A stretch of DNA of 64,000 bases, from the NCBI RefSeq assembly GCF_016592555.1, contig NZ_AP014546.1, positions 2,366,501-2,430,500 on the forward strand, read 5' to 3'. A program made the translations under genes and the position numbers. Under the pieces are notes generated by a model that had not been told where the DNA came from, ran no database searches, and saw only the letters and a list, made by a program, of their open reading frames with translations. Within the stretch, counting starts at the first letter, position 1. The number at the start of each line of letters is the position of its first letter. This DNA is from Neptunomonas japonica JAMM 1380 (GTDB taxonomy: Bacteria > Pseudomonadota > Gammaproteobacteria > Pseudomonadales > Balneatricaceae). Shown here one piece after another: positions 1 to 9,453 of the stretch.

Positions 1-230
1 ATCATTACTGCAGGACGTCTTGCAGAATCAAGCAAGATATCATCCCAAGTATTCTTAGTGCGCTTAAGCTGAGCAGCCATTCGATCAAACACTTTACGCG
101 CAACAAAGGCTCCTGTAAGCGTCACAAGAACGATGATAAAAACACTTAAAATCCAGCCATTCTCTTGGCCTAATGATAAGTACTGAACCAACCAGGCATT
201 AAACCCATTGACCGCTTCTTTCACATCCAT
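1..230 (-). CDS. MscS-family mechanosensitive channel, N-terminal fragment
   Basis: Partial gene whose 3' part lies left of the window. The first 76 residues begin MDVKEAVNGFNAW, followed by one hydrophobic helix (about residues 27-45, GWILSVFIIVLVTLTGAFV) and a basic segment (RKVFDRMAAQLKRTKNTWDDILLD). This layout fits the first membrane helix and first loop of large MscS-type mechanosensitive channels of the inner membrane, where 'TWDDIL' before the next helix is common. The ATG lies 7 nt after the nagZ stop codon, so it is probably the last gene of the psrA-ldt-nagZ operon. The pore region is not visible, so the family call rests on the N-terminus only. Confidence 0.6.
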   Translation of the reverse strand, partial: MDVKEAVNGFNAWLVQYLSLGQENGWILSVFIIVLVTLTGAFVARKVFDRMAAQLKRTKNTWDDILLDSARRPAVM

Positions 231-237
231 CCCTAAG

Positions 238-1239
238 CTATGCCCCTAACCGTAATATTAAATCCTGCACACGTTCAAAACGCGACTCATCAAAGGCGTG
301 TTTTTTATGCTTCATGGTATGTATAGAGACTGTTGAAGGCCCCTGATAACGCTCTAAATAGGAAAGCACCTGCACAGCGCCTTCTGGATTGTTACACACA
401 AGCGCCATATCACATCCTGCATCAAGCGCCGCTTGTGTCCGCTCAACAAACCCGCCAACAGCAGAAGCCCCTTCCATGCTCAGGTCATCACTGAAAATAA
501 CACCTGAAAACCCCAACTGCTCACGTAATATTTTTTTAAGCCAAAAGCCTGAAAAACCCGCTGTTTTCTCATCCACCTGCTGATAAATAATATGCGCAGG
601 CATAATAGCGTCTAACCCCTGATCAATTAATGCCTTAAAAGGTTTAATATCATCAGAACACAGCATCTCAAAACTGCGCTCATCACAAGGAATATCAAGA
701 TGAGAATCAGCAACAACCCAACCATGCCCAGGAAAATGCTTCCCTGTTGCTGCCATGCCGGCATCATGCATCCCTGCCATGAAGCTACTCGCAAGTGAAA
801 TAACTTGTGGAGCACTTTTGCCAAACGCTCGATCACCTATAATCTCACTGCGAGACCAGTCAATATCGAGCACTGGGGCAAAACTTATATCGATATCATA
901 ATTAATGAGCTCCGCTGCCATAAGCCAACCAATATCTTCTGTTACCTGTAGCGCTTTATCAGGGTCCGCCTCCCACAACTGGGCAAGCACACGCATAGGA
1001 GGAATCCTTACAAACTCATGACGAAAACGCTGAACCCGCCCGCCCTCATGGTCCACTGCCAATAAGATGCCCGGATTTTGTTCTCGTATATCTGCAATCA
1101 AGTCACTTAACTGTGACTTACACTGGTAATTGCGCCCAAAAAGTATCAACCCTCCCGCTTCTGGATGACTAAGCATATCCCGCTCAGATGACACCAATGA
1201 CAGCCCTTGCACATCCAGCATCAAACGCCCAGAAGACAT
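238..1239 (-). CDS. nagZ: beta-N-acetylhexosaminidase NagZ
   Basis: Cytoplasmic glycoside hydrolase family 3 enzyme that removes N-acetylglucosamine from anhydromuropeptides during peptidoglycan recycling. Visible family features are the N-terminal LMLDVQG, LLAVDHEGGRVQRF, the loop KHFPGHGWVVADSHLD carrying the catalytic His-Asp pair, and FSDDLSMEGA with the nucleophile Asp. The length (333 residues) is normal for the short proteobacterial NagZ. I place the start at the ATG at 1239, which overlaps the upstream TGA by one base (TGATG) and has GAGGAG 5 nt ahead; a GTG at 1245 would overlap that site. The neighbouring L,D-transpeptidase also acts on the cell wall. Confidence 0.95.
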   Translation of the reverse strand: MSSGRLMLDVQGLSLVSSERDMLSHPEAGGLILFGRNYQCKSQLSDLIADIREQNPGILLAVDHEGGRVQRFRHEFVRIPPMRVLAQLWEADPDKALQVTEDIGWLMAAELINYDIDISFAPVLDIDWSRSEIIGDRAFGKSAPQVISLASSFMAGMHDAGMAATGKHFPGHGWVVADSHLDIPCDERSFEMLCSDDIKPFKALIDQGLDAIMPAHIIYQQVDEKTAGFSGFWLKKILREQLGFSGVIFSDDLSMEGASAVGGFVERTQAALDAGCDMALVCNNPEGAVQVLSYLERYQGPSTVSIHTMKHKKHAFDESRFERVQDLILRLGA

Positions 1240-1715
1240 CAGCACTCCTCAATCAATAATTCAGTTCCGACTGGAACAAGGTCAAATAACTCAATTACAT
1301 CTAAATTACGCATGCGAATACAGCCATGTGACAACGCAACACCCATAGGTTCAGTATCTGGTGTGCCATGAATATAGATATACCGTCTCATACTATCGAC
1401 TGAACCTAAGCGGTTACGACTAGGCTCTTTCCCGCTGAGCCACAAAATGCGCGTCAGTATCCAATCTCTTTTAGGGTGTAATTTGGCCAAATCGGGCGTA
1501 TAGATCTCGCCGGTAAAACGGCGTCCAACGAATACCGAATTAAGGGGAAGGCTCTCGCCAATTTTGGCACGTATAATATGCAAGCCTCTGGGCGTACAGC
1601 CTGATCCAAATTTTTCACCGGCACCATTAAGCGCAGTCGACACATGAAATTGCCGACTGCCTTGTGCTAAGTGCACGGTCAAAACCTGTTGTTTAATGTT
1701 TAACTGCAAGTGCAT
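1239..1715 (-). CDS. L,D-transpeptidase (YkuD domain)
   Basis: Short protein (158 residues) consisting almost entirely of a YkuD domain. The catalytic signature is IHGTPDTEPMG followed by SHGCIRMRNLDVIELF, with the catalytic Cys in SHGCIRM. Family members form 3-3 crosslinks in peptidoglycan or attach proteins to it. No clear signal peptide is visible: the N-terminus MHLQLNIKQQVLTVH is already domain-like. Export is therefore uncertain, as for other short 'ErfK-like' proteins found next to nagZ. It lies 13 nt after psrA and overlaps nagZ by one base, so the three are probably co-transcribed. Confidence 0.85.
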   Translation of the reverse strand: MHLQLNIKQQVLTVHLAQGSRQFHVSTALNGAGEKFGSGCTPRGLHIIRAKIGESLPLNSVFVGRRFTGEIYTPDLAKLHPKRDWILTRILWLSGKEPSRNRLGSVDSMRRYIYIHGTPDTEPMGVALSHGCIRMRNLDVIELFDLVPVGTELLIEEC

Positions 1716-1728
1716 GAGGGGTTTTAAA

Positions 1729-2388
1729 TCAGAGTCGGCAGAAAAAAGTTTTATCCGAACGGGCCTGCAATCCTGCCGTTAATACAGGGATCATTCTGTG
1801 CAGAACCTTTTCTATCTCAACCTCTTTATCAAATTCACTTTTCTCGATAGAAATTAGTGTATGAAAATTCGATAAAGTAAAAACCATAGACCCCATAAGA
1901 AAATGTAAACGCCAGAAGAACTCATCATCTTCCATAGGAGATGAATCGTTACGTAAAAGCTCTAAAAAACGCTCAAGCTTAACGTGCTGTTGCAAAAACA
2001 TATACTCACGCAGTACTGACTGGCTTTTCATATAGGAAAGATCAAGCAAGCGCATAAACATAGACAAGGCATGCGTATTATCATGCCTCACGTCCAACAA
2101 TGCTCGCATCACCATCTCCATCAACTCGTCCGAGGTAACAGTGACACCAGACTCGCTTGATAAACGCTCAGTAACAGCATCATCAATGTAATCACAAAAA
2201 GGCGTTAAATATTTCTCAGAAACAGCTTGAATAAGACCCTGCTTAGAACCAAAGTGATAATTCACTGCTGCCAAATTCACATCGGCAGCCGCGGTAATCT
2301 GACGCATGGTTGTTTCTGAGAACCCCTGCTCAGAAAATAAAGCTTCAGCAGCTTTTAGTATTTGGTTTGCCGTTTTAGACCGCTGCAA
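1729..2388 (-). CDS. psrA: TetR-family regulator PsrA-like
   Basis: TetR-type DNA-binding protein with an N-terminal helix-turn-helix (ILKAAEALFSEQGF through VNLAAVNYHFGSK) and a C-terminal ligand domain (FFWRLHFLMGSMVFTLSN). It closely resembles Pseudomonas PsrA in the segments NLAAVNYHFGSK, LIQAV, PFC and in the C-terminal half; psrA also neighbours nagZ there. PsrA senses long-chain fatty acids and controls beta-oxidation genes, including etf genes, and itself. The start is TTG at 2388 with AGGAGG six bases upstream; the next in-frame ATG would remove half of the DNA-binding domain. Confidence 0.83.
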   Translation of the reverse strand: MQRSKTANQILKAAEALFSEQGFSETTMRQITAAADVNLAAVNYHFGSKQGLIQAVSEKYLTPFCDYIDDAVTERLSSESGVTVTSDELMEMVMRALLDVRHDNTHALSMFMRLLDLSYMKSQSVLREYMFLQQHVKLERFLELLRNDSSPMEDDEFFWRLHFLMGSMVFTLSNFHTLISIEKSEFDKEVEIEKVLHRMIPVLTAGLQARSDKTFFCRL

Positions 2389-2402
2389 GCTCCGCCTCCT
2401 TT

Positions 2403-2414
2403 CAAATCTTGTTT
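2403..2414. promoter_or_regulatory. possible PsrA autoregulatory site
   Basis: The bases CAAA-TCTT-GTTT lie just upstream of the psrA ribosome binding site. The known Pseudomonas PsrA operator is a palindrome of the form (C/G)AAAC, 2-4 bases, GTTT(G/C). This copy matches the two core half-sites but not the inner C or the outer G/C. Location and known autoregulation favour it; the sequence alone is weak because the region is A+T-rich. Confidence 0.25.
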
Positions 2415-2467
2415 AAAACATTTATATAAAAAATATAGCTCATAGATGAGCAATAGAAAAATTTTAT

Positions 2468-3538
2468 TTATCTTGTCATAAAACGGCTATTCGAGACACG
2501 TGTCCAAATTTTAGATACGATGCCCTCAGAGGTTTGAATTGCCATCTCACTTAAACGCTCTTGAAGCGTTTTTTTCATCTCGTAGCGCACTCTAAACACA
2601 TCAGCTTCATTACATGCGGTCATCAGGTAATCATCTGATGTAGAAAGCTCATCAATCAGCTCTTCTGCTAAAGCACGCTTACCAAACCATACTTCACCGG
2701 TTGCTACTTTTTCAATATTTAGCTGTGGGCGATATTCAGAAACAAACTCCTTGAAAAGTGCATGCGTATCTTCAAGTTCTTCAACAAATTTCTGTTTACC
2801 TTTTTCTGTATTCTCACCAAACATTGTCACTGTACGCTTGTACTCACCAGCAGTGAACATCTCGTAATCAACATCATGCTTCTTTAGCACACGATTAAAA
2901 TTTGGAACCTGGGCAATAACACCAATGGAACCTACTAACGCAAACGGCGCAGCAATAAGCCGGTCAGCCAAGCATGCCATAAGATAACCACCACTGGCTG
3001 CTACCTGATCGACACAAACGGTTAACGGTATTCCGCTAGCTTTAATACGCGCCAGCTGAGAAGCAGCCAAACCATAGGTATGCACCATACCGCCAGCGCT
3101 CTCCAAACGTATAACAACCTCATCGCAAGGACGAGCAAAAGTCAATACTGCCGAAATTTCTTCTCTCAGCAACTCAACCTCACTGGCTTTAATATCACCA
3201 TCGAAATCAAGTACATAAATACGCTTCTTATCCTCTGGCTCTTTAATAGAGGCTGTTTTCGCTTCTTTCTTGCGCTGCTTACTTTCAAGCTTATCTTGCT
3301 TTTTCTGCTGCTTCAGCAGCTGTTTATAAGCATCCTTATCTAATACAGCAGCTTCAACTGTATCCTTCATATCTTCGTAAAGATCATTTATAGAGGTTAC
3401 ATCAACCTCACCATCACCATCATCCCGACGGTTGCGCGCACTTACCATTATGATGCCAGCTACTAACAGCAACACAACCACTAATCCGGTGAATGCTTTC
3501 GCAGCAAACAGACCGTATTCAAAGAAAAATTCAGACAA
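2468..3538 (-). CDS. sohB: SohB, S49-family inner-membrane serine protease
   Basis: Signal peptide peptidase A-like protease of the S49 family. An N-terminal membrane helix (about residues 10-32, FAAKAFTGLVVVLLLVAGIIMV) is followed by a charged linker and the protease domain starting near KRIYVLDFDGDIKASE. The catalytic Ser is in VAASGGYLMAC and the Lys in FTAGEYKRTVTMFG, the usual Ser-Lys dyad. The length (356 residues) matches E. coli SohB. The start is TTG at 3538, preceded by GGAG seven bases upstream. It is divergent from the SCP2-domain gene at 3647. Confidence 0.93.
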   Translation of the reverse strand: MSEFFFEYGLFAAKAFTGLVVVLLLVAGIIMVSARNRRDDGDGEVDVTSINDLYEDMKDTVEAAVLDKDAYKQLLKQQKKQDKLESKQRKKEAKTASIKEPEDKKRIYVLDFDGDIKASEVELLREEISAVLTFARPCDEVVIRLESAGGMVHTYGLAASQLARIKASGIPLTVCVDQVAASGGYLMACLADRLIAAPFALVGSIGVIAQVPNFNRVLKKHDVDYEMFTAGEYKRTVTMFGENTEKGKQKFVEELEDTHALFKEFVSEYRPQLNIEKVATGEVWFGKRALAEELIDELSTSDDYLMTACNEADVFRVRYEMKKTLQERLSEMAIQTSEGIVSKIWTRVSNSRFMTR

Positions 3539-3646
3539 CAGGTTTCTCCAGAAAAAGAGTTATCAGTATTAAGTGCGGTAATGTAACATAAAAGCGAATT
3601 AACGAATCCACTGTACGCTACTTTTCCTAACAGGAATGTATTTATA

Positions 3647-3976
3647 ATGAGTTCAGATATTACTGTCACTCGCGTTATTGAAAAACTACCCTCACGCTTC
3701 CAAGCAGACGCTGCTGGCAGCCTTGATGCCATCTTTCAGTTTTTACTAGAAGATGACGACGATTTTTATATCTCGATTAAAGAACAGACCTGCACAACCG
3801 AACAAGGCGAGCACCAAGACCCATCCATCACATTACTTATGGATGCCGACACCTTTATTAGGGTCGTTACCGGAGAGCAGGACGGCATGAGCGCATTCCT
3901 CAAGGGCCAACTTCGCGCTGAAGGCAATGTCATGCTTGCTACAAAGCTCGGCAAACTCTTTAAAAACAAATCATAA
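3647..3976 (+). CDS. SCP2 sterol-binding domain protein
   Basis: A 109-residue protein that is a single SCP2-like lipid-binding domain: SRFQADAAGSLDAIFQFLL, then a beta-strand section with the acidic DDDDFYISIKE, SITLLMDADTFIRVVTGEQDGMSAFLKGQLRAEGNVMLATKLGKLF at the C-terminus. The last block is the characteristic SCP2 hydrophobic-pocket segment. It has no signal peptide, so it is cytoplasmic. It may bind lipids or acyl-CoA; proximity to psrA and sohB suits a lipid link, but that is inference. It converges on nudC with a 1-nt gap. Confidence 0.8.
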   Translation: MSSDITVTRVIEKLPSRFQADAAGSLDAIFQFLLEDDDDFYISIKEQTCTTEQGEHQDPSITLLMDADTFIRVVTGEQDGMSAFLKGQLRAEGNVMLATKLGKLFKNKS

Positions 3977-3977
3977 A

Positions 3978-4763
3978 TCAGACATTACCTTTAAGGAAAT
4001 GTCCAATTAATGTCGAAGAAATCGCAAACGAGGGTGGCAAATCCGGCATCGCATCGCGGTGATACCAATTAGCCTCCTCAATTTCTACACCATCAGGAAT
4101 TAACTCTCCTCCAGCATAGTCTGCAAAAAAACCTAACATCAAAGAATGCGGAAAAGGCCACGACTGACTTTCTACATAACGTACATTCTTAACATCTACA
4201 CCCACTTCTTCTTTAATTTCTCGATGCACAGCTGACTCTGCAGTCTCACCGGCCTCAATGAAGCCCGCTAACGTACTAAAAACCCCCGGCTTAAAACGGG
4301 GTGAGCGAGCCAATATACAACGGTCGCCATCAACGACTAACACAATGATACAAGGCGATATACGTGGATACTGCACTAAAGCGCAGCTTTCGCAATGTTT
4401 TGCTAAGTCAACGGCATGATGCTTCATTTGATGCCCACAGCGCCCACAAAAGCGATGTTCATTATGCCAAGTGACTAATTGTGCAGCTCTGGACAGAGTT
4501 ACATATTCTTGCTCATCCCGAGAAACAGATAACAACCCTCTAAGATTGGCTTTTTCCAAGGAAATAGAGGAGCCACGTTTCAGAATCACTAAATTGATGA
4601 GCGAACCTCTCATCTCACCCACTGGATAGACAGCCTCAACATCTTCTTTAGCAAAATCACTCAAAGAGGCATGCAGATACCCCCCCATTTTATGCAAATA
4701 CATAGCCCCTGATGAGCCAACGATATAACACTCCTCCACTACCGCTCCTTGCTCTTTTGTCAT
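3978..4763 (-). CDS. nudC: NAD+ diphosphatase NudC
   Basis: Nudix hydrolase that splits NAD(H), and in E. coli removes NAD caps from RNA. The protein has a zinc ribbon with two CxxC pairs (CGRCG near residue 107 and CESC near 125), the Nudix box GFIEAGETAESAVHREIKEEVG, and the NudC signature SQSWPFPHSLM shortly after it. The 261 residues match the family length. There is no obvious strong ribosome binding site before the ATG. It is divergent from nhaB across a 216-nt intergenic region. Confidence 0.95.
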   Translation of the reverse strand: MTKEQGAVVEECYIVGSSGAMYLHKMGGYLHASLSDFAKEDVEAVYPVGEMRGSLINLVILKRGSSISLEKANLRGLLSVSRDEQEYVTLSRAAQLVTWHNEHRFCGRCGHQMKHHAVDLAKHCESCALVQYPRISPCIIVLVVDGDRCILARSPRFKPGVFSTLAGFIEAGETAESAVHREIKEEVGVDVKNVRYVESQSWPFPHSLMLGFFADYAGGELIPDGVEIEEANWYHRDAMPDLPPSFAISSTLIGHFLKGNV

Positions 4764-4874
4764 TGATTTTCTTATGAAAATTGGGGGATGTACTTATTTA
4801 AATGTTTATCAAGTACCAACCCTCGCCTGATCTATGTCACAAACAAACTATAATACGGAATTAATTAGCCAATA

Positions 4875-4903
4875 TTGACGTATAACTATTCAGGTTTTAT
4901 CAA
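4875..4903 (+). promoter_or_regulatory. candidate sigma-70 promoter for nhaB
   Basis: TTGACG is followed after 17 bases by TATCAA, about 77 nt upstream of the nhaB ATG. The -35 box matches five of six consensus bases and the -10 four of six. Other A+T-rich boxes nearby could serve instead. Confidence 0.35.
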
Positions 4904-4979
4904 TCTACTGCTAGTCTACACCAACATTTGAATATCCGTTTGTAGTAAACGACCTGTTTAACAATTAGGACAATAATAA

Positions 4980-6485
4980 ATGACCATTACTTTTCCTCAG
5001 GCGCTAATGCGCAATTTCCTAGGAAATTCTCCCGTCTGGTACAAGCAGGCCATTATTGGCTTTCTGATTTTAAATCCCATCTTATTGATGGTTGCAGGCC
5101 CCGTTGTAACCGGCTGGACCCTCATCTTTGAATTTATTTTCACATTAGCGCTAGCGCTTAAGTGCTACCCGTTGCAACCTGGCGGGCTACTCGCCTTAGA
5201 AGCCATCGTTATTGGGCTGGCCTCACCAGAATCGGTTTATCATGAAGTTAGCGGAAACCTTGAAGTTATCTTACTGCTAATGTTTATGGTGGCGGGTATC
5301 TACTTCATGAAAACCATGCTGCTATGGATTTTCACCATTATTCTTTTGAAGGTAAAATCCAAAGCAATGCTATCATTGCTGTTTTCATTATCTGCTGCAT
5401 TTTTGTCCGCTTTTCTTGATGCACTGACGGTAACAGCGGTACTTATTAGCGTAGGCGTAGGTTTTTATTCTGTTTATCACAAAGTCGCTTCTGGCAAACA
5501 CTATGATCACGACCATGACCATGCTGATGATGAATCAGTTGAAGAGACAAGTCGAAACGATTTGGAAGATTTTCGTGCCTTTTTAAGAAGCTTGTTGATG
5601 CATGGCGCTGTAGGTACAGCTCTAGGTGGTGTTTGCACACTAGTAGGGGAACCACAAAACCTATTGATTGCTCAAAAAGCAGGCTGGGACTTTATCCAGT
5701 TCTTCGTATTAATGGCCCCTATCACTATGCCCGTTCTGGTCGCAGGGCTGCTTACTTGCTTAATCCTAGAAAAAACTCGCCTCTTTGGATATGGCGTAGA
5801 ACTTCCTTCTAGAGTACGCCACATTCTTGAGGACTTTGCAGCAGAAGAAGAGAAAAAGCGCACGCTTCGCCACAAAGCTGAACTCGCTGTTCAAGTGCTA
5901 GTATCTATCTTCCTAGTACTCGCATTAGCATTTCACCTTGCAGCAGTAGGCCTTATCGGCTTGACAATCATCGTACTACTCACCGCCTTTAACGGTATTA
6001 CCGAAGAACATCAAATTGGTAAAGCTTTCGAAGAAGCTTTGCCCTTCACTGCTCTTTTGGTTGTTTTCTTTGCGGTGGTATCCGTTATACATGACCAGCA
6101 CCTATTTCAACCTATTATTCATGCTGTACTTGAAATGGACCTAAAAGACCAACCCGGTTTCTTCTTTATAGCCAACGGTCTGCTTTCTGCTATCAGTGAT
6201 AACGTGTTTGTAGCTACTGTTTACATCAACGAAGTTGCCGCAGCACTTGACGCGGGTGAAATAACTCGCAGCCACTTTGACGCTCTCGCCATTGCTATCA
6301 ATACAGGAACTAACATTCCAAGTGTTGCTACACCAAACGGCCAAGCTGCCTTCCTATTCTTACTAACATCAGCACTAGCACCACTCATTCGTCTCTCATA
6401 TGGACGCATGGTTGTGATGGCATTCCCTTACACTGTTGTGATGAGCATTGTCGGCTATATCGCTGTTACCGTATCACTCGGGTAG
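4980..6485 (+). CDS. nhaB: Na+/H+ antiporter NhaB
   Basis: Inner-membrane sodium/proton antiporter of the NhaB family with about a dozen hydrophobic helices across 501 residues. The N-terminus ([16 protein letters not shown]) and the internal block [16 protein letters not shown] are family hallmarks, as is the late segment [23 protein letters not shown] with SDN. A cytoplasmic loop near residue 175 is rich in His and Asp ([11 protein letters not shown]), which is unusual and might bind metal. It exports Na+ at alkaline pH, consistent with a marine lifestyle. It stands alone, followed by a bidirectional terminator. Confidence 0.96.
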   Translation: MTITFPQALMRNFLGNSPVWYKQAIIGFLILNPILLMVAGPVVTGWTLIFEFIFTLALALKCYPLQPGGLLALEAIVIGLASPESVYHEVSGNLEVILLLMFMVAGIYFMKTMLLWIFTIILLKVKSKAMLSLLFSLSAAFLSAFLDALTVTAVLISVGVGFYSVYHKVASGKHYDHDHDHADDESVEETSRNDLEDFRAFLRSLLMHGAVGTALGGVCTLVGEPQNLLIAQKAGWDFIQFFVLMAPITMPVLVAGLLTCLILEKTRLFGYGVELPSRVRHILEDFAAEEEKKRTLRHKAELAVQVLVSIFLVLALAFHLAAVGLIGLTIIVLLTAFNGITEEHQIGKAFEEALPFTALLVVFFAVVSVIHDQHLFQPIIHAVLEMDLKDQPGFFFIANGLLSAISDNVFVATVYINEVAAALDAGEITRSHFDALAIAINTGTNIPSVATPNGQAAFLFLLTSALAPLIRLSYGRMVVMAFPYTVVMSIVGYIAVTVSLG

Positions 6486-6515
6486 TTATTTTACGAAAGT
6501 AGCGATCCTCACAAA

Positions 6516-6547
6516 AAAACGGGCTAAATAGCCCGTTTTATTTTTTT
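6516..6547. terminator. bidirectional intrinsic terminator between nhaB and dnaQ
   Basis: The stem ACGGGCT / AGCCCGT around an AAAT loop is flanked by an A-run on the left and a T-run on the right, so it can end transcription of both converging genes. Confidence 0.9.
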
Positions 6548-6569
6548 ATTTACTCGCCTTAAACTTTGA

Positions 6570-7298
6570 TCAACTATCCAATACAGCGACCGGCTTGCGC
6601 CAAACGCACTCACCACCTGCACTTTTATCAAGCCTATCTAGAAACGCTTCATGCTCGACCATTTCATCACCTGTTGCAGCTAGAACAGCCAAGCCTAATG
6701 ACTCCGCTCCCATACGCTTAATAGCTACTTCGTCACCTTCTTGGCTCTGATCGCCATCACCATCACTTAATAGTAATGACGTTTGACCACCCGTTAGCGC
6801 AAGATAAACATCAGCAAGTATCTCTGAGTCCAGTAAAGCACCATGCAGTTCTCGGTGCGAGTTATCGATACCATATCGCTTACATAGCGCATCCAAGTTA
6901 TTCTTTTGCCCCGGGTGCTTATGCCGAGCCAAGCGCAAGGAGTCGGTAATAGTACAAATATCCGCTATGCGAACATCATAACCATTACGACCTAACTCAG
7001 CATCAAGAAAACCTATATCAAAAGTCGCGTTATGAATGATTAATTCAGCACCGCGAATATACTCCAAAAATTCATCAGCTATTTCTTTAAAGCTGGGTTT
7101 ATCGGATAAAAACTCATGCGTGATACCATGAACATCCATCGCCTCTTTATCAATTTCATGAACAGGTTTTGTATATTGGTGATAATGATTACCTGTTAAC
7201 TTTCTTCGCTGCATCTCAACACAGCCAATTTCGATAATATTATGCCCTTCGGACCATTCCAGACCGGTTGTTTCTGTATCGAGGATAATCTGACGCAT
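6570..7298 (-). CDS. dnaQ: DNA polymerase III epsilon subunit DnaQ
   Basis: Proofreading 3'-5' exonuclease of the replicative polymerase. It carries the DEDDh motifs: ExoI DTETTGLEW near residue 7, ExoII HNATFDIGFLDAE near residue 96, and ExoIII with HRELHGALLDSEILADVYL near residue 160. The N-terminus MRQIILDTETTG is standard. The C-terminal tail (about residues 185-242), which binds the polymerase alpha subunit in E. coli, is divergent as usual. It starts 6 nt after rnhA on the same strand, in contrast to E. coli where the two genes are divergent. Confidence 0.96.
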   Translation of the reverse strand: MRQIILDTETTGLEWSEGHNIIEIGCVEMQRRKLTGNHYHQYTKPVHEIDKEAMDVHGITHEFLSDKPSFKEIADEFLEYIRGAELIIHNATFDIGFLDAELGRNGYDVRIADICTITDSLRLARHKHPGQKNNLDALCKRYGIDNSHRELHGALLDSEILADVYLALTGGQTSLLLSDGDGDQSQEGDEVAIKRMGAESLGLAVLAATGDEMVEHEAFLDRLDKSAGGECVWRKPVAVLDS

Positions 7299-7304
7299 TT
7301 TGCT

Positions 7305-7748
7305 TTAAGCCCTTTTTAAAATCTCATCTACACCGCGATTTGCAAGATCATCCGCCAACTCATTCTCTGGATGCCCGCTATGCCCCTTAACCCAACGCCA
7401 GTCAATATCGTACTGAGCAGATAATTCATCTAGACGCTGCCATAAATCGGCATTTTTAACCGGTTTCTTAGCCGCTGTTTTCCAGCCATTTCTGCGCCAT
7501 CCTGCAATCCACTCAGTGATACCTTTGCGAACATACTGTGAGTCAGTCGTCAAAATAACAGGACGCGCACTCTTCAAAGCAGAAAGTGCTTCAATTGCAG
7601 CTAACAACTCCATTCGGTTATTAGTTGTTTCTTTAGCCCCACCCCAAAGGTGCTTAACAGTTTCGCCGTATCTTAGAACAGCCCCCCAACCACCAGGACC
7701 AGGGTTGCCTTTACAAGCTCCATCAGTAAATATCTCAACGGCTTTCAC
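7305..7748 (-). CDS. rnhA: ribonuclease HI
   Basis: Degrades the RNA strand of RNA:DNA hybrids. All four catalytic acidic residues are visible: Asp in [15 protein letters not shown], Glu in [13 protein letters not shown], Asp in LTTDSQYV and Asp in [13 protein letters not shown] chose the GTG at 7748 (protein begins [10 protein letters not shown]) because AGAGGA lies seven bases upstream and because it fits the family length (147 residues; E. coli 155). The open frame extends to 7778, but that extension has no family support. The start overlaps the end of the upstream methyltransferase gene by 14 nt. Confidence 0.96.
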   Translation of the reverse strand: MKAVEIFTDGACKGNPGPGGWGAVLRYGETVKHLWGGAKETTNNRMELLAAIEALSALKSARPVILTTDSQYVRKGITEWIAGWRRNGWKTAAKKPVKNADLWQRLDELSAQYDIDWRWVKGHSGHPENELADDLANRGVDEILKRA

Positions 7749-8511
7749 GTACTTGTCCTCTTGTAGCCGGCTCAGCAACCGGCAATCTAATAAAACGTTT
7801 CCCAGATTTTTCAGGGGGTATCGCCGTCATTCCGCCTATATCTTTTCGAGCAAGAATGATATTAAAAGCACCAAAGCGGGATAAATACTTTCTCCCTACG
7901 CCCTGTAGCTTTCCAAATTTTCGCCTCACATTTGATGACTCATATGAAGGCAAAAAATAATCACTTTTAGTTTTCAGCTCGGTTAACTCCAATAGATTTA
8001 TCCAATCCACTAAACGGTGATGGCTAATAAAGTGTGCTTTTTGCCAAACGGGTTCTTTACTCTTACGTGTCCAAAAACGCGATAAGCCCCACCAAGAAAC
8101 AGGATTGAAGTTAACAATTAGTAAATGACCACCAGGACGAAGCACGCGCGCAGCCTCACGCAAAACCTGATGGGGGCTCGCGGCAAAGTCTAACGAGTGA
8201 TGTAATAAGACAACATCGACACTATTATGCTCAAGCGGTAACTCCGCATTTTGGGCAATAAGACTATTGGGCTGCATACCCAGCTCTAGTTTATGGTAAA
8301 CAATAAAAGTATGAGCAACAGCGCTTTCACTCGCTAAATCTATTGTTGGATCAACACCCATCTGTACTAAATGCACGCCATACAAACTAGGCAACAGCTT
8401 ATCAAGTATTTCCTGCTCTGCTTTGAGCAGCTCTTTACCTAGATCATTTGAAAACCAGTGCTTTAGCGGCTCTGCCAGTTCTTCAACGGGTTGCTGAGAA
8501 TGAAAATTCAT
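7735..8511 (-). CDS. class I SAM-dependent methyltransferase (YafS-like)
   Basis: A 258-residue methyltransferase. The core runs from about residue 55 to 150: the acidic end of a strand at [22 protein letters not shown], then [22 protein letters not shown], the post-motif II and III blocks of the Methyltransf_11 type. Glycine-rich motif I is degenerate in this family. The position between gloB and rnhA matches E. coli yafS and the Pseudomonas homologue. The substrate is not known to me. It is divergent from gloB and overlaps rnhA. Confidence 0.85.
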   Translation of the reverse strand: MNFHSQQPVEELAEPLKHWFSNDLGKELLKAEQEILDKLLPSLYGVHLVQMGVDPTIDLASESAVAHTFIVYHKLELGMQPNSLIAQNAELPLEHNSVDVVLLHHSLDFAASPHQVLREAARVLRPGGHLLIVNFNPVSWWGLSRFWTRKSKEPVWQKAHFISHHRLVDWINLLELTELKTKSDYFLPSYESSNVRRKFGKLQGVGRKYLSRFGAFNIILARKDIGGMTAIPPEKSGKRFIRLPVAEPATRGQVRESR

Positions 8512-8609
8512 ATTGAAGCGCTACCAACCTAAACATTAACTAAGCCTATATGTTAACAGTCATCAACATTTAGGGTAATCTCCGACTAATAAAAAAGATG
8601 AGGTTTACT

Positions 8610-9383
8610 ATGTTTACTGTATTGCCACTTCCTGCATTTGATGACAACTATATTTGGATGCTAACTAGCGCAGATCATTCTGGAATGGTTGTAGTCGACC
8701 CCGGCGATGCCGATGTCGTCATTAAAGCAATGAACGAAACTAACACTCCTCTAATCGCTATTCTGTTAACACACCACCATGGCGACCACACCGGTGGCGT
8801 CAAGCAACTTGTTGAGCTTTACTCAGTACCCGTTTACGGTCCCCATAACTCACCATTTAAAGGTATATCGCATCCTCTAAAAGATGACGAACAAATAACG
8901 CTTTTAGGCGAAACAATGACGGTCAAAGAGGTACCTGGGCACACCCTCGATCACATTTGCTATTTTAAAAGCACAGAAACACCACAACTCTTCTGTGGAG
9001 ACACATTGTTTCTAGCAGGGTGTGGTCGGTTATTTGAAGGAACGGCTGAGCAAATGTTAAAAAATATGGATTATTTTAAAACACTACCTCCTGAAACTAA
9101 CATTTATTGCACTCATGAATATTCACTGGCTAACCTCACTTTTGCCAGTGCTGTAGAGCCTAACAATCTAGATATCAGCGCCACCATAAGTCGATGCAAA
9201 CAACTTCGAGCGCAAAACATTCCTACATTACCATCATCTATCTCTCAAGAATTAATGGTTAACCCCTTTATGCGTAGCCAAGAAGAGACAGTAAAGGAAG
9301 CGGCCAGATCCCACATAAAATCTAGTATTAACAATGAATTAGAAGCTTTCACTGTCATAAGAGAGTGGAAAAACAACTTCTGA
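8610..9383 (+). CDS. gloB: hydroxyacylglutathione hydrolase (glyoxalase II)
   Basis: Metallo-beta-lactamase-fold enzyme that hydrolyses S-D-lactoylglutathione in methylglyoxal detoxification. The binuclear metal motif is LLTHHHGDHTGG, with further ligands in VPGHTLDHICYF, LFCGDTLFLAGCGRLFEG and THEYSLANLTFA. I chose the ATG at 8610 (MFTVLPLPAFDDNYIW), which has TGAGG six bases upstream; an ATG at 8598 adds four residues and lacks a binding site. PAFDDNYIW at the N-terminus is a GloB hallmark. It lies in the conserved gloB-mltD arrangement. Confidence 0.96.
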   Translation: MFTVLPLPAFDDNYIWMLTSADHSGMVVVDPGDADVVIKAMNETNTPLIAILLTHHHGDHTGGVKQLVELYSVPVYGPHNSPFKGISHPLKDDEQITLLGETMTVKEVPGHTLDHICYFKSTETPQLFCGDTLFLAGCGRLFEGTAEQMLKNMDYFKTLPPETNIYCTHEYSLANLTFASAVEPNNLDISATISRCKQLRAQNIPTLPSSISQELMVNPFMRSQEETVKEAARSHIKSSINNELEAFTVIREWKNNF

Positions 9384-9453
9384 GCAATAAGGTGCATTGA
9401 CCCTCTATTTAAGCCTGCTAAAATTACGCATCAAATTTTGCTGGGTAAATTGT

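Noticed and set aside
389..583. A 64-residue plus-strand frame inside nagZ
   Set aside because: It is antisense to a well-supported gene and has no features of its own.
7749..7778. N-terminal extension of rnhA
   Set aside because: The GTG at 7748 has a good binding site and gives the normal RNase HI N-terminus; the extension lies inside the methyltransferase gene.
9397..9453. Longer start of mltD
   Set aside because: It would place hydrophilic residues before the lipoprotein signal peptide, which begins at the ATG at 9454.
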